Shown here in pieces: positions 17,854-27,110 of a stretch of 64,000 nucleotides of DNA. The first letter of the stretch is position 1. Every line of letters begins with the position of its first letter. The notes below the pieces were generated by a model. It did no database searches, was not told where the DNA came from, and saw nothing but the letters and a program-made list of their open reading frames with translations. The DNA lies in assembly GCA_963846585.1 (NCBI GenBank), contig CAWJWO010000001.1:186001-250000 (forward strand). The letters are read 5' to 3'. This stretch comes from JAAUTT01 sp963846585 (GTDB lineage: Bacteria > Bacteroidota > Bacteroidia > Bacteroidales > JAAUTT01). The translations under genes were made by a program, and so were the position numbers.

Positions 17854-18735
17854 TTAATTATATCTGATTTTTCTTCCTACCCTTAGAAGTGTTTTTGAAG
17901 TAATATTATTCAACCTGCAAAGGTTTGAAATGGAAGTATGATAATTTCTGGCAATTTTGCCTAAAGTGTCTCCCTTATGAACAACACAATATTTAGCCTT
18001 GCGAATATCAATTAAATATTCAAAATTAGCCCTGGTAATAACAAGTGTATCAGTTATTAATTTATGATTGGTAAAATCATAGAAACATGATGGGTCAAAT
18101 GGTTCTCCCATATACCTTGTTTCAAAATGCAAATGGTAACCGGTAGAACGTCCGGTATTTCCTCCAAGGCCAATAATATCCCCTGCTTTAACTTCCTGGT
18201 TCGGGACAACCAATACCCTGGACATATGTCCGTAAATAGTTTCCAGCCCTTTAACGTGCCGTAATACAACTACATTTCCAAAACCATGCCTGTCATATTT
18301 GGTTACCCGGACCAATCCGTCAAAAGCTGCTCTTATTGAATCGCCCTTTTGAAGTTTAATATCAGTACCAAAATGAAATAAAGAACGACGATATCCAAAA
18401 CCACAAGTCACATAATTATTAAACGGTGGATAAAAAGATTCGTGGGTTAATGGATCTGACACCCTGAAAAGTATTGTATCTGTCATATGCTGTGAATCAA
18501 AATGACCCGAATTTATCATTTTATTATCCCACCCAAAAATACAATTTACATTAAGGGAATCATTATGAAAAATTGTATCCAAAAAATCCTGAAATAAAGC
18601 TTCCTGGTTATCTTCAGCATTAATTGAATCATTCTGATTTATGTCATCTCGTTTTGAAACTTCTTGTGATTGAAGAGTTTCTAATGAAAAATAAATTAAT
18701 ATAGAAAGAAATACTAAAAATTTCCACATTTTCAA
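17854..18735 (-). CDS. Exported M23 peptidase with C-terminal LysM domain
   Basis: A 293-residue protein: signal peptide (MKMWKFLVFLSILIYFSLETLQS), a lysostaphin-type M23 domain (HFGTDIKLQKGDSIRAAFDGLV, FGNVVVLRH, ETIYGHMSRV, GGNTGRSTGYHLHFETR), then one LysM repeat at the C terminus (CVVHKGDTLGKIARNYHTSISNLCRLNNI...LRVGRKIRY). The metal ligands HxxxD and HLH are intact, so it is probably an active murein endopeptidase that binds peptidoglycan in the periplasm. It may form a unit with the upstream lipoprotein gene (29 bp away) and the MerR gene downstream. Confidence 0.93.
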   Translation of the reverse strand: MKMWKFLVFLSILIYFSLETLQSQEVSKRDDINQNDSINAEDNQEALFQDFLDTIFHNDSLNVNCIFGWDNKMINSGHFDSQHMTDTILFRVSDPLTHESFYPPFNNYVTCGFGYRRSLFHFGTDIKLQKGDSIRAAFDGLVRVTKYDRHGFGNVVVLRHVKGLETIYGHMSRVLVVPNQEVKAGDIIGLGGNTGRSTGYHLHFETRYMGEPFDPSCFYDFTNHKLITDTLVITRANFEYLIDIRKAKYCVVHKGDTLGKIARNYHTSISNLCRLNNITSKTLLRVGRKIRYN

Positions 18736-18764
18736 ATAATCAAATTTTCAAATTATATTATCTT

Positions 18765-19934
18765 TTACTGTTTTTTCTTTGCAAGAAGTATGTCTGATTT
18801 TGTATTATACCCATACCTGAAATCTATTGGATTTGAGACATTTTTATATGCTTCAAAAAGATCGGCTTCATAATGGTTTATAAACATAGGTACTGGTTTT
18901 GTGTATGAGCCAAAAAGTGTAATATCCCAAATTGAATGATCAAAAAATTTATATGAAATCCCCGAATCGTCCTGCAATATCATAATTGATTTGTTGAGTA
19001 CAGTGTTACGTATTATTGAGAAATAAGATTTGTGCATTAGATACGAAGCCGACTTAAGCATTGAAATACTTTTTGGATCCAGGTTTTTTAAATATGAGAA
19101 TACAGGTTTATTTGCAGAAAGGCTTGGATCAGCCAGATTAGTTGAAAAATAGTAAACGTGACATAGCCCGGTATCACCTGGGTTTCGGAAATCGATCTGG
19201 ATACCACAATATTTTTTGGTTCCCGTGACAGGTACAATTTGTCCATTATCGTTAATATTCATTGGATTAACATCTATTATCTGTTTTCCTGACCGTGCTA
19301 AAAACAAAATAATAATTGGCGCAGTTCCATCTATAGCCTTGTTTTTAAGGTCGGTCTTCATATCGACAGTTTTAAAAAAACCCAGTTGAATAACATCTTC
19401 GAGAGCTTTTTTATATAAATTAAGGATATAGCTTAAACTATCCTTATTGGAAAAGTCAATTTGAGGCACACTTCCGGGATTTTCAAGCCCAAATAATATA
19501 TAATTTCTTGCATTGGGAAAATACAAGTTAGCAAACAAATAATCAGGCCCTCCAAAAGGATAAAATAATGTTTCAATTTTTTGCTTTGAAGAAGGCAATT
19601 CTTTATCACGCCAGTTAATTATTTTATTTGACAGATTTTTAAATTTCTCCCATGCTAAAGTTGATTCTTCATTGTACGTCCTCCATGCAGGGGATAAACT
19701 GAACTTATACATATTACTGCTGCTATCAACAGGCAATCCTGCTATAAAATTTGCAAGATCTGTAAGCTGCTTTGATTTTCCGGTCAATTTTGAATTTGTG
19801 CCGGCAGTATTATTTACTTTTTGCTTATTACTTATACTGTCGGTCATTTTAAGTTGTCCGTTAGCTGAAGGGTGGTTGCAGGATGATAGTCCTGACAGGC
19901 AAAATACTGAAATAACTATAATTTTATTTTTCAA
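18765..19934 (-). CDS. Uncharacterised lipoprotein
   Basis: A 389-residue protein that I do not recognise. It has a lipoprotein signal (MKNKIIVISVFCLSGLSSC, lipobox LSSC), a low-complexity linker of about 35 residues, then a globular region with segments such as WEKFKNLSNKIINWRDKELP, TLFYPFGGPDYLFANLYFPNARNYILFGLENPGS, IIILFLARSGKQIIDVNPM and LHVYYFSTNLADPSLS-like text. The start codon is TTG at 19934; no in-frame ATG lies between the upstream stop and the lipobox, so TTG initiation is likely. It precedes the M23/LysM gene by 29 bp, hinting at an envelope role. Function unknown. Confidence 0.8.
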   Translation of the reverse strand: MKNKIIVISVFCLSGLSSCNHPSANGQLKMTDSISNKQKVNNTAGTNSKLTGKSKQLTDLANFIAGLPVDSSSNMYKFSLSPAWRTYNEESTLAWEKFKNLSNKIINWRDKELPSSKQKIETLFYPFGGPDYLFANLYFPNARNYILFGLENPGSVPQIDFSNKDSLSYILNLYKKALEDVIQLGFFKTVDMKTDLKNKAIDGTAPIIILFLARSGKQIIDVNPMNINDNGQIVPVTGTKKYCGIQIDFRNPGDTGLCHVYYFSTNLADPSLSANKPVFSYLKNLDPKSISMLKSASYLMHKSYFSIIRNTVLNKSIMILQDDSGISYKFFDHSIWDITLFGSYTKPVPMFINHYEADLFEAYKNVSNPIDFRYGYNTKSDILLAKKKQ

Positions 19935-19980
19935 GGGAATTTTATTATTTGATTATTAATTATTAATATTTAGTATAATG

Positions 19981-20085
19981 TTGCAGGTTGCAGGTTGCAG
20001 GTCTGCATATCCCACGTCCCACGTCTCATGTCCTTTTTCATGTCTTCACGTCCTTTATTCCCTGGCTCTTGGCTCTTGTATCTAT
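19981..20085. repeat. GCAGGTT, CCCACGTC and GGCTCTT words running into the permease 3' end
   Basis: Contains TTGCAGGTTGCAGGTTGCAG, TCCCACGTCCCACGTCTCAT, TTCACGTCCTTTATTCC and CTGGCTCTTGGCTCTTG. From 20038 onward these words are inside the permease frame and encode its last ~13 residues. Confidence 0.65.
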
Positions 20086-21375
20086 TATTTTATTAATAAG
20101 GTACAAAACAGATCCAACCAAAAGTATTAAAAATCCTAAAACAGATTCTTTCGGGCGTGTTGTAATTAAAAACCAAAGTGCCCAGGCCGAAGATCCCAAA
20201 AAAAGAACAGGTATTAACGGATATCCCCATGTTTTGTATGGGCGATCTGCGTCTTTAAATTTAATTCTATGCATAAAAACACCCAATACAGTTGAAAAAG
20301 TAAAAAGGGTCAAAACAAAACTCACACAAAGAAGAATACTTTCAAAAGTCATTGTAATTATAAGAAATAAACTTATAGCCGATTGAACAACAACAGCTGT
20401 TATTGGAGCACCACGGGAGGTTTTCCGGGATAAAAATTTCAAAATTTTAATGTCTTCACCCATTACCTGAGAAACTCTGGGACCGACAAATATATATGAA
20501 CTAACAGTTGATATTAAAAGTACAGATATCAGTATCGACATTATATTTCCGCCGGTTTGGCCAAATATATGAACAGCTGAAATGTTACCTACCTCAACTT
20601 TACCCTTAAGATCTGATACCGGAGAAGTAAGCAAAAAGATAAAATTTAACAGAACATAAAGAATAGTTACTACAAATGTACTTAGAAAAAGAGATTTTGG
20701 AATAAGCTTTTGAGGATTCCTTATTTCACCTGCAATATATGCTGAAGCATTCCATCCTGAATATGCATAAGAAACCCAAAAGAGAGATATGGCAAAGCCG
20801 GGACTTATAATATATTTCCATGAAAATTCATGCATAGGAACAGAAAAATTCTCAGGTTTTGGAGTGACAAATATTCCGCATATTATAAATACCAGGATCA
20901 ATATAATATTGAAAGAAGTAAATACAGTCTGAAACCGGCCACCTGCCCTCACATCATAAGTATGAAGAATGGTTAGAAATATCAGAACAATGATCGCAAC
21001 TGATTGAGGAGAGGTAAAATGCAGTACTACTATCAGGTATTTTCCTATAGCCATGCAAGCAAGTGCCGCCGGTGCAGCAAAACCAATGGTTATTGATACC
21101 CATCCGGACAGAAACCCGACCCATGGATGATATATCCTGGACAAATAATTATATTCTCCCCCGGACCTGGGCATGGCAGCGCCTAATTCACTATAAACCA
21201 ACGATCCGCATAACGCAATTATACCTCCGGCCACCCAGACCAACAATACAGCCACAATGTTGTGAACATCCATTAACTGAAAACCAAGAGAAGTAAAAAC
21301 ACCTGTACCAATCATATTTGCTATAACGAAGGCCATAGTTGTTGTTAATCCCAAACCGCTTTTCTTTTGTTTCAT
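20038..21375 (-). CDS. APC-superfamily amino acid permease
   Basis: A 445-residue polytopic membrane protein with about 12 transmembrane segments and the APC opening GLGLTTTMAFVIANMIGTGVFTSLGFQL. The GTG-type substrate-backbone site in TM1 (MIGTGVF), GGEYNYLSRIYHPWVGFLSGW, and FWVSYAYSGWNASAYIAGEIRNPQKLIPKSL in TM6 are typical of LAT-like amino acid exchangers. Substrate unknown. The last residues (RAKSQGIKDVKT) are written by intergenic repeat words, so the original stop may have lain slightly upstream. It stands alone between the M23 and lipoprotein genes on the same strand. Confidence 0.92.
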   Translation of the reverse strand: MKQKKSGLGLTTTMAFVIANMIGTGVFTSLGFQLMDVHNIVAVLLVWVAGGIIALCGSLVYSELGAAMPRSGGEYNYLSRIYHPWVGFLSGWVSITIGFAAPAALACMAIGKYLIVVLHFTSPQSVAIIVLIFLTILHTYDVRAGGRFQTVFTSFNIILILVFIICGIFVTPKPENFSVPMHEFSWKYIISPGFAISLFWVSYAYSGWNASAYIAGEIRNPQKLIPKSLFLSTFVVTILYVLLNFIFLLTSPVSDLKGKVEVGNISAVHIFGQTGGNIMSILISVLLISTVSSYIFVGPRVSQVMGEDIKILKFLSRKTSRGAPITAVVVQSAISLFLIITMTFESILLCVSFVLTLFTFSTVLGVFMHRIKFKDADRPYKTWGYPLIPVLFLGSSAWALWFLITTRPKESVLGFLILLVGSVLYLINKIIDTRAKSQGIKDVKT

Positions 21376-21422
21376 AAAACTGCAAATACACTAAATTTGG
21401 CCTGCTAAAATAGTGTTTTTTT

Positions 21423-22394
21423 TTAATCAAGAGATTGTCCTGCGTTATTTGATAATTTTAATATTTCATCATATTGCTCAGCTGAAAGATCATTAAAGAA
21501 AAAATTAATGGGATTTATTTTTTCATTATTCTTTATAACTTCATAATGCAAATGCGGCCCGGTTGACATACCTGTATTTCCAACATAGCCGATAGTAGCG
21601 CCGCGTTTAACTTTTTGCCCTTCTTTAACTGCAAAGCCATTCAGATGGCCGTATAGCGTTTTGTACCCAAAACCATGGTCTATTATTATGTTATTTCCAT
21701 ATCCATGAAATGATGATTCTGTCCTTTCAACAACACCATCAGCTGTTGCATATACAGGTGTGCCTATTTTAGCAGCGAAATCCTGGCCTGGATGAAATTC
21801 CCTGACTTTATACAGAGGGGCTATGCGCCATCCAAAACCGGAAGAAATCGATCTCAGGTCCTTATTCGACAAAGGTTGTATAGCCGGAGTACAAGCAAGC
21901 ATTTTTTCTTTATCCAGGGCCTTTTCAATCAATTCGTCATATGATTTGGATTGAATATACATTCGTTTTGAAATTCCATCCAGTTTTTTTGTCACATCAA
22001 TTACCATTTCGGAGTTTGTCAGTTTTTCAAGCTCTTCATACCTGTTAATACCTCCGATACCGGCTTCACGGACTGTTGTCGGGATTGGCTCCGCTTCAAA
22101 TATGATGCGGTATAAATTGTCGTCCCGATTTTGAAAATCATCCAGAACCTTACCTACCTGATCAAGTTTTTTATCCAATATTTCATATTGCAGCATAACC
22201 TGGTTATATTTACGCTTTATAGCCTTATCTTTGGGAGAATCGAAGAAATGTGAAAAAATGACATAGTATATTACTGAAATAACTATACTTGCAGTAAAAA
22301 ATGTAAATGCTTTTATTATCCATGCCTGAAAGGTTGTTCTAACTTTATCGAAGCTAAGAGATTCAGGATTAAAGCGGTACTTAACTTTGGCCAT
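21423..22394 (-). CDS. Membrane-anchored M23 peptidase
   Basis: A 323-residue protein: cytoplasmic N terminus (YRFNPESLSFDKVRTTFQAW), one transmembrane helix (FTFFTASIVISVIYYVIFSHFF), a coiled coil (residues ~55-95), and a C-terminal M23 domain with HPGQDFAAKIGTPVYATADGVVERT, GNNIIIDHGFGYKTLYGHLNGF and GNTGMSTGPHLHYEVI. All zinc ligands are present, so it is probably a periplasmic murein endopeptidase tethered to the inner membrane. This Bacteroidota-type protein is commonly found next to alaS, with which it is divergent here. Confidence 0.93.
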   Translation of the reverse strand: MAKVKYRFNPESLSFDKVRTTFQAWIIKAFTFFTASIVISVIYYVIFSHFFDSPKDKAIKRKYNQVMLQYEILDKKLDQVGKVLDDFQNRDDNLYRIIFEAEPIPTTVREAGIGGINRYEELEKLTNSEMVIDVTKKLDGISKRMYIQSKSYDELIEKALDKEKMLACTPAIQPLSNKDLRSISSGFGWRIAPLYKVREFHPGQDFAAKIGTPVYATADGVVERTESSFHGYGNNIIIDHGFGYKTLYGHLNGFAVKEGQKVKRGATIGYVGNTGMSTGPHLHYEVIKNNEKINPINFFFNDLSAEQYDEILKLSNNAGQSLD

Positions 22395-22463
22395 CTTGTC
22401 TTAGTTTTTTGTTTAGTTTAAGCCAATAAATATCAGAATTCAAGCAAAACTAACAGAAATTAT

Positions 22464-22471
22464 TACTTTTG
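22464..22471 (+). promoter_or_regulatory. Candidate -7 box (TACTTTTG) for alaS
   Basis: TACTTTTG fits TAnnTTTG, 73 bp before the preferred alaS ATG and inside the divergent alaS/M23 gap. No convincing -33 element was seen. Confidence 0.4.
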
Positions 22472-22544
22472 CAAAATTTTGACAAAACTATAAAAAAATT
22501 GGATGAAATAATAAAAAATAATGATAAATAAATCAAATAATTAT

Positions 22545-25169
22545 ATGAATTCCTACGAAATAAGAAATGCGTTTTTAAAATACTTCGAATCAAAACACCA
22601 TAAAATATTACCGTCAGCACCTCTCGTGGTAAAAAACGACCCTACTTTGATGTTTACTAATGCAGGAATGAACCAGTTTAAGGACATTTTTCTTGGAAAC
22701 CGGCCTGTTAAATATTCCAGAATAGCGAACAGTCAAAAATGCCTTAGGGTTTCAGGAAAACATAACGATTTGGAAGAGGTTGGACACGATACCTACCACC
22801 ATACAATGTTTGAAATGTTAGGCAACTGGTCGTTTGGAGATTATTTTAAACAGGAAGCCATCGATTGGGCATGGGAATTTCTTACTGATATTCTTAAAAT
22901 TGATAAAGAACGTTTATATGTCACCGTATTTGGCGGAGATACAAATGAAAAACTGGAAAGGGATAATGATGCAGCTAATATCTGGCAACAGCATATTCAG
23001 CCAGACAGGATTATTAATGGATCAAAAAAAGATAATTTCTGGGAGATGGGTGATCAGGGGCCATGCGGGCCTTGTTCTGAAATTCATATTGACCTCCGGC
23101 CTGATGCCGAAATGGCCAAAATTCCAGGACATAGCCTTGTAAATATGAACGATCCTCTGGTTATTGAAATATGGAATAACGTATTTATTCAATTTAACAG
23201 GAAAGCCTCAGGAGAACTCGAATGGTTACCGGCAAAACATGTTGATACCGGTATGGGATTTGAACGTCTTTGCAGGGTTGTTCAGGGTAAAAATTCGAAT
23301 TATGATATTGACTTATTTAAAATAATAATTAATGAAATAGAATTGGTCACCGGTAAAACTTATGGCATAAATGAAGAAACAGATACTGCAATTCGTGTAG
23401 TGGCGGATCATCTCAGGGCAATTTCTTTTGCAATTGCCGATGGCCAGTTACCTTCTAACAATAAAGCCGGTTATGTAATAAGAAGGTTATTGCGCCGTGC
23501 CGTTCGTTACGGATACACCTTTCTGCAGATGCACCAGCCATTTATTTATTCATTGGTTACTTCTCTTATTCGTGCCATGGGAGAAGCATTTCCTGAATTA
23601 CAGGCCCAGCACGATTTAATTATCAGGGTAATAAAAGAAGAAGAAAATTCCTTCCTGCATACCCTCGAAACAGGCATGAAACTTATTGATCAAATTATAC
23701 ACAAAACTAAAAATGAGGATAGCCAATTGGTAAGTGGAAAAGTTGCTTTTGAACTTTATGATACATTTGGATTTCCAATCGACCTCACGGAACTGATACT
23801 TAAGGAAAATAACCTGACTATTAATATGGAAGAATTTGAAGCTGAAATGAATTCGCAGAAAACCCGTTCCCGTGCTGCTGCAGTTGTTGATACCAGCGAT
23901 TGGACAATATTATCAAATGCTGATAATGAGGAATTTATTGGCTATGATAATTACGAATGTGACGTGAAAATTATTAGATACCGGAAAGTAAAATTTAAAG
24001 AAAAAGAATTTTATCATTTGGTTTTCAATGTTACGCCTTTTTATGCTGAAAGTGGAGGTCAACTTGGAGATAGTGGTATATTGTATTCTGATAATGAAAA
24101 AATTGAGATTTTAAATACTATAAAAGAAAATAATCTTATCATTCACATTTCTGAAAAATTGCCATCGTCTCCTGGTAAAAATTTTAAAGCAAAGATAGAT
24201 ATTGAAAAACGGCAGCGTATTCAAAATAACCATTCTGCAACACATTTATTGCACAAAGCCCTGCGCGATATACTGGGCTCACACGTTGAACAGAAAGGCT
24301 CTTTGGTTGGACCTGATTATTTAAGATTCGATTTTTCACATTTTCAAAAAGTGAATATTGACGAACTAAAAGCAGTAGAACTTGATATTAATCGTAAAAT
24401 CCGTGATAATCTGCTTCTTGAAGAAAAACGCAACTATCCGGTCGATGAAGCCAAAAAACTCGGGGCAATGATGCTGTTCGGCGAAAAATATGGAGATACA
24501 GTCAGGGTAGTTAAATTTGGCGATTCAATAGAACTTTGTGGTGGAACACATGTAAAAGCCACTGGTCAGCTGGGATATTTTAAAATTATTTCCGAAGGTG
24601 CAATAGCTGCAGGAATAAGAAGAATTGAAGCCATTACAGGATCAAAAACTGAAGAATACTTTAATGAACAACTACATACACTTGATAAAATACGTGACAT
24701 ACTGGGAAATCCTGTCGATTTGGTAAAAGTACTTGAAAATAAACTTAATGATTACAACAAATTACAAAAGCAAATTGAATTGATTCAAAAAGAAAACCAA
24801 AATAATCTTGCATTATCATTAATTAACAAAAATCAAAAAACAGGTGACATAAACTTAATTTGCGAAAAAGTTAATATCGATTCTGCCCAGAATCTTAAAA
24901 ATTTAGCATTGTTTATTAACAATCAGCTTACAGATGTTTGCATAGTGCTGGCGGCAGAAATTGATGGTAAGGCTAACCTAATAGCAGTTATTTCCAAAAA
25001 TCTTGTTGAAAAGAAAAATCTTAATGCTTCAAATTTAATCCGAGAAATAGCTGAAGATATTGATGGAAGTGGCGGCGGACAAGCTTTCTTGGCTACTGCT
25101 GGAGGCAAAAACCCAAATGGACTGGATAATGCCCTTATACATGCAAAAAAATTGATATTTGGTGCTTAA
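22545..25169 (+). CDS. alaS: Alanine--tRNA ligase
   Basis: AlaRS of 874 residues from the ATG at 22545, or 882 from the ATG at 22521. I prefer 22545 because MNSYEIRNAFLKYFESKHHKILPSAP aligns with the usual start of the family. The class II core has PTLMFTNAGMNQFKDIFLGN, ARIANSQKCLR-like (RIANSQKCLRVSGKHNDLEEVGHD) and WNNVFIQFNR; the editing domain has the zinc motif NHSATHLLHKAL with a later CGGTHV; the C-terminal C-Ala domain ends GGGQAFLATAGGKNPNGL. It charges tRNA-Ala and clears mischarged Ser and Gly. Essential gene, no oddities seen. Confidence 0.98.
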   Translation: MNSYEIRNAFLKYFESKHHKILPSAPLVVKNDPTLMFTNAGMNQFKDIFLGNRPVKYSRIANSQKCLRVSGKHNDLEEVGHDTYHHTMFEMLGNWSFGDYFKQEAIDWAWEFLTDILKIDKERLYVTVFGGDTNEKLERDNDAANIWQQHIQPDRIINGSKKDNFWEMGDQGPCGPCSEIHIDLRPDAEMAKIPGHSLVNMNDPLVIEIWNNVFIQFNRKASGELEWLPAKHVDTGMGFERLCRVVQGKNSNYDIDLFKIIINEIELVTGKTYGINEETDTAIRVVADHLRAISFAIADGQLPSNNKAGYVIRRLLRRAVRYGYTFLQMHQPFIYSLVTSLIRAMGEAFPELQAQHDLIIRVIKEEENSFLHTLETGMKLIDQIIHKTKNEDSQLVSGKVAFELYDTFGFPIDLTELILKENNLTINMEEFEAEMNSQKTRSRAAAVVDTSDWTILSNADNEEFIGYDNYECDVKIIRYRKVKFKEKEFYHLVFNVTPFYAESGGQLGDSGILYSDNEKIEILNTIKENNLIIHISEKLPSSPGKNFKAKIDIEKRQRIQNNHSATHLLHKALRDILGSHVEQKGSLVGPDYLRFDFSHFQKVNIDELKAVELDINRKIRDNLLLEEKRNYPVDEAKKLGAMMLFGEKYGDTVRVVKFGDSIELCGGTHVKATGQLGYFKIISEGAIAAGIRRIEAITGSKTEEYFNEQLHTLDKIRDILGNPVDLVKVLENKLNDYNKLQKQIELIQKENQNNLALSLINKNQKTGDINLICEKVNIDSAQNLKNLALFINNQLTDVCIVLAAEIDGKANLIAVISKNLVEKKNLNASNLIREIAEDIDGSGGGQAFLATAGGKNPNGLDNALIHAKKLIFGA

Positions 25170-25241
25170 AGGTTTATGAGGATTATTAGTTGATTCGTTT
25201 ATATAAAATGCGAATTATAGTTTAAATTATTAAATTAGCCT

Positions 25242-25371
25242 CACCACAAAGGTACACTAAGTCAATCACTAAGGTACACAAAGGATAATTCACAATATCC
25301 TTGATTTTATAATTCAAAAGTATTTGTTCCTTTGCGTTACTTTGTGTAAACCTTTGTGATCTTTGTGGTTT
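25242..25371. repeat. Dispersed inverted-repeat element of CACAAAG/CTTTGTG words, copy 2
   Basis: Left arm CACCACAAAGGTACACTAAG, right arm CTTTGTGATCTTTGTGGTTT, with a weak internal symmetry. It matches the layout of the element at 2702-2835. It lies downstream of alaS in a 320-bp gap before the convergent TolC gene. Confidence 0.75.
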
Positions 25372-25390
25372 AAATTTTTCGAATCTTAAA

Positions 25391-25488
25391 AAGCATAAAA
25401 TATAAACCTTATAAACTTTATAAACCTTACAATCAATACAACAATACAACTTCTACAATCTCTTTGTACTAAGCACTAAGCACTATGT
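25391..25488. repeat. CTTATAAAC and CTAAGCA words
   Basis: Holds TATAAACCTTATAAACTTTA words, CAATACAACAATACAAC, and GTACTAAGCACTAAGCACTA ending at the TolC stop. With the preceding inverted element this accounts for the whole 25170-25489 gap; no gene is visible in it. Confidence 0.65.
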
Positions 25489-25489
25489 T

Positions 25490-26878
25490 CTAAAGTACAA
25501 TAGGCAACCCTCTGTAAAAATCAAGTATTTTCGTTTTAAAAATATATTCATATTTGGCCTGTATTAAATCCGATTTTGCCTTTATGAGGTTTGTCTTGGC
25601 CAAATTGTAATCAACGGCATTCATCAATCCAACATCATATTTTTGTTGTGAATATTTAAAGGCCTCTGAATTTGAATTTACCGATTCATTTGAGGAATTA
25701 TATTTTTCAAGTGCAGCCACTGCATCTGTATAGGCGTTTTGAATTTCCTTGTATAATACTTTTTTAGTTTGTTCCAAATTATATTGTGAATCTGCAATTT
25801 TTAATTTTGCATTACTAATATTAGTCCTTGTTTGAAAACGATTGAAAATTGGAATGTTAATACTTAGCCATACAGATTTATACTTCTGGTCACTTAATTG
25901 AGTCCCATAAGAAAGAGGAATATCATTTGCATAACCGGTAGTATAATCTCCTGAAAGGCTCACTTGCGGGCTTAATTGTCCTCTTGTAATTGTCAATCCT
26001 TTTTGATTATTTAGTAAATCAAACTCTGCACTTTTAATTTCCGGAAGTTTGGCAACAGCTTCTTTATAAACATCATCAACTGTGTTAGGTAAATCAACAA
26101 TATTAATTGAAATGGAATCCGGATTAAAAATATTAAATCCTTCAGGTGATTTTAATTCAAGAAGTTGTGATAATGTCAGATAAGAAATATTGAGATTATT
26201 TTTAGCCGTCACGTAATTGTATTTATCATTAGCTTCAGACGCCTGCATTACAAGCAGGTCACCTTTTGAATTACTTCCGACTTCAAATAATTTAAGCATT
26301 TTTTCAGTTTGTTGATGAGATAATTCAACTTGTTGTTTTGTAACAACTAAATTTTCTTCATCAGAAAGAATTTGCAAATAAGCCGTTGCTATTAGCAATG
26401 TTATATCATTTTTAGCCTTTTCAAAATCCTGTAAACTTTTATCTAAAAGATACCTGTTTTGTTCAATTGTATTAATTTGTTGAAAACCATTAAACAACAT
26501 AACAGTACTCTGAATATAATAATTATCGGTCACAACTAGATCATCGGTTAATTGGTTGGTATAAGGATTTACGTGAAGGCCAAATCCCCAGTTTCTTGTA
26601 CCTCCTGCCTGTAAATTCGGTAAAATGGAATATTTAGACTGGTTAAAATTGTTTTTTGAAATTTCAGTTTGTATTTCCTGCCTCTTTATTTGTATGTTGT
26701 TATCTAACGCATACTTGATACATTCTTCCAAAGTCCAGGTTTTTTGAGCTTCAGAAGAAATGTTTAACATTAAAAGAATAACCGGCAGGATAAAAAACCT
26801 GATCAATTTAGTACCCGGAGCCTTTATGGAAATGCCAGTTGGTGTATCATGCCCACCATAAAATAGAAATTTAATCAT
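25490..26878 (-). CDS. TolC-family outer-membrane channel protein (orphan)
   Basis: A TolC/OEP protein of about 462 residues with two OEP repeats: KTWTLEECIKYALDNNIQIKRQEIQ at the N terminus, GSNSKGDLLVMQASEANDKYNYVTAKN, LPEIKSAEFDLLNNQKGLTITRGQLSPQVSLSG, and YDVGLMNAVDYNLAKTNLIKAKSDLIQAKYEYIFKTKILDFYRG at the end. These proteins form trimeric channels for efflux or type I secretion. The open frame extends upstream to a TTG at 26929. I give the ATG at 26878, but a TTG at 26806 would produce the cleanest signal peptide (IRFFILPVILLMLNISSEAQ). No pump or adaptor gene is adjacent; it resembles the MacAB-linked TolC at 47135. Confidence 0.9.
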   Translation of the reverse strand: MIKFLFYGGHDTPTGISIKAPGTKLIRFFILPVILLMLNISSEAQKTWTLEECIKYALDNNIQIKRQEIQTEISKNNFNQSKYSILPNLQAGGTRNWGFGLHVNPYTNQLTDDLVVTDNYYIQSTVMLFNGFQQINTIEQNRYLLDKSLQDFEKAKNDITLLIATAYLQILSDEENLVVTKQQVELSHQQTEKMLKLFEVGSNSKGDLLVMQASEANDKYNYVTAKNNLNISYLTLSQLLELKSPEGFNIFNPDSISINIVDLPNTVDDVYKEAVAKLPEIKSAEFDLLNNQKGLTITRGQLSPQVSLSGDYTTGYANDIPLSYGTQLSDQKYKSVWLSINIPIFNRFQTRTNISNAKLKIADSQYNLEQTKKVLYKEIQNAYTDAVAALEKYNSSNESVNSNSEAFKYSQQKYDVGLMNAVDYNLAKTNLIKAKSDLIQAKYEYIFKTKILDFYRGLPIVL

Positions 26879-27078
26879 AAAAATTATTTTTAAAGCTTTT
26901 AAAATTAATTTATTGAAATTGTATATCAAATGTTATGCCTAAAATTATAATTGTTTAAATAACAAAATAATAATCAAAGAAAATTTTGCTTAAAGTAAAT
27001 TAAAGTGTTTGAATATGCAACATATATCGTACAATTTTGAACAAAATATTCAGTAATCATTTATTAAGGTAAAAACCC

Positions 27079-27086
27079 TACCTTTG
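27079..27086 (+). promoter_or_regulatory. Candidate -7 box (TACCTTTG) for the HAD phosphatase gene
   Basis: TACCTTTG fits TAnnTTTG. Its final TTG is the first possible start of the downstream frame, but as part of a promoter box it is unlikely to be a codon; the ATG at 27111 is preferred. Confidence 0.4.
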
Positions 27087-27110
27087 AATTTTAATTATAA
27101 TGATAAATTA

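Noticed and set aside
27084..27086. TTG as the start of the HAD phosphatase
   Set aside because: It is the end of a TACCTTTG promoter box; the ATG at 27111 starts the conserved protein.
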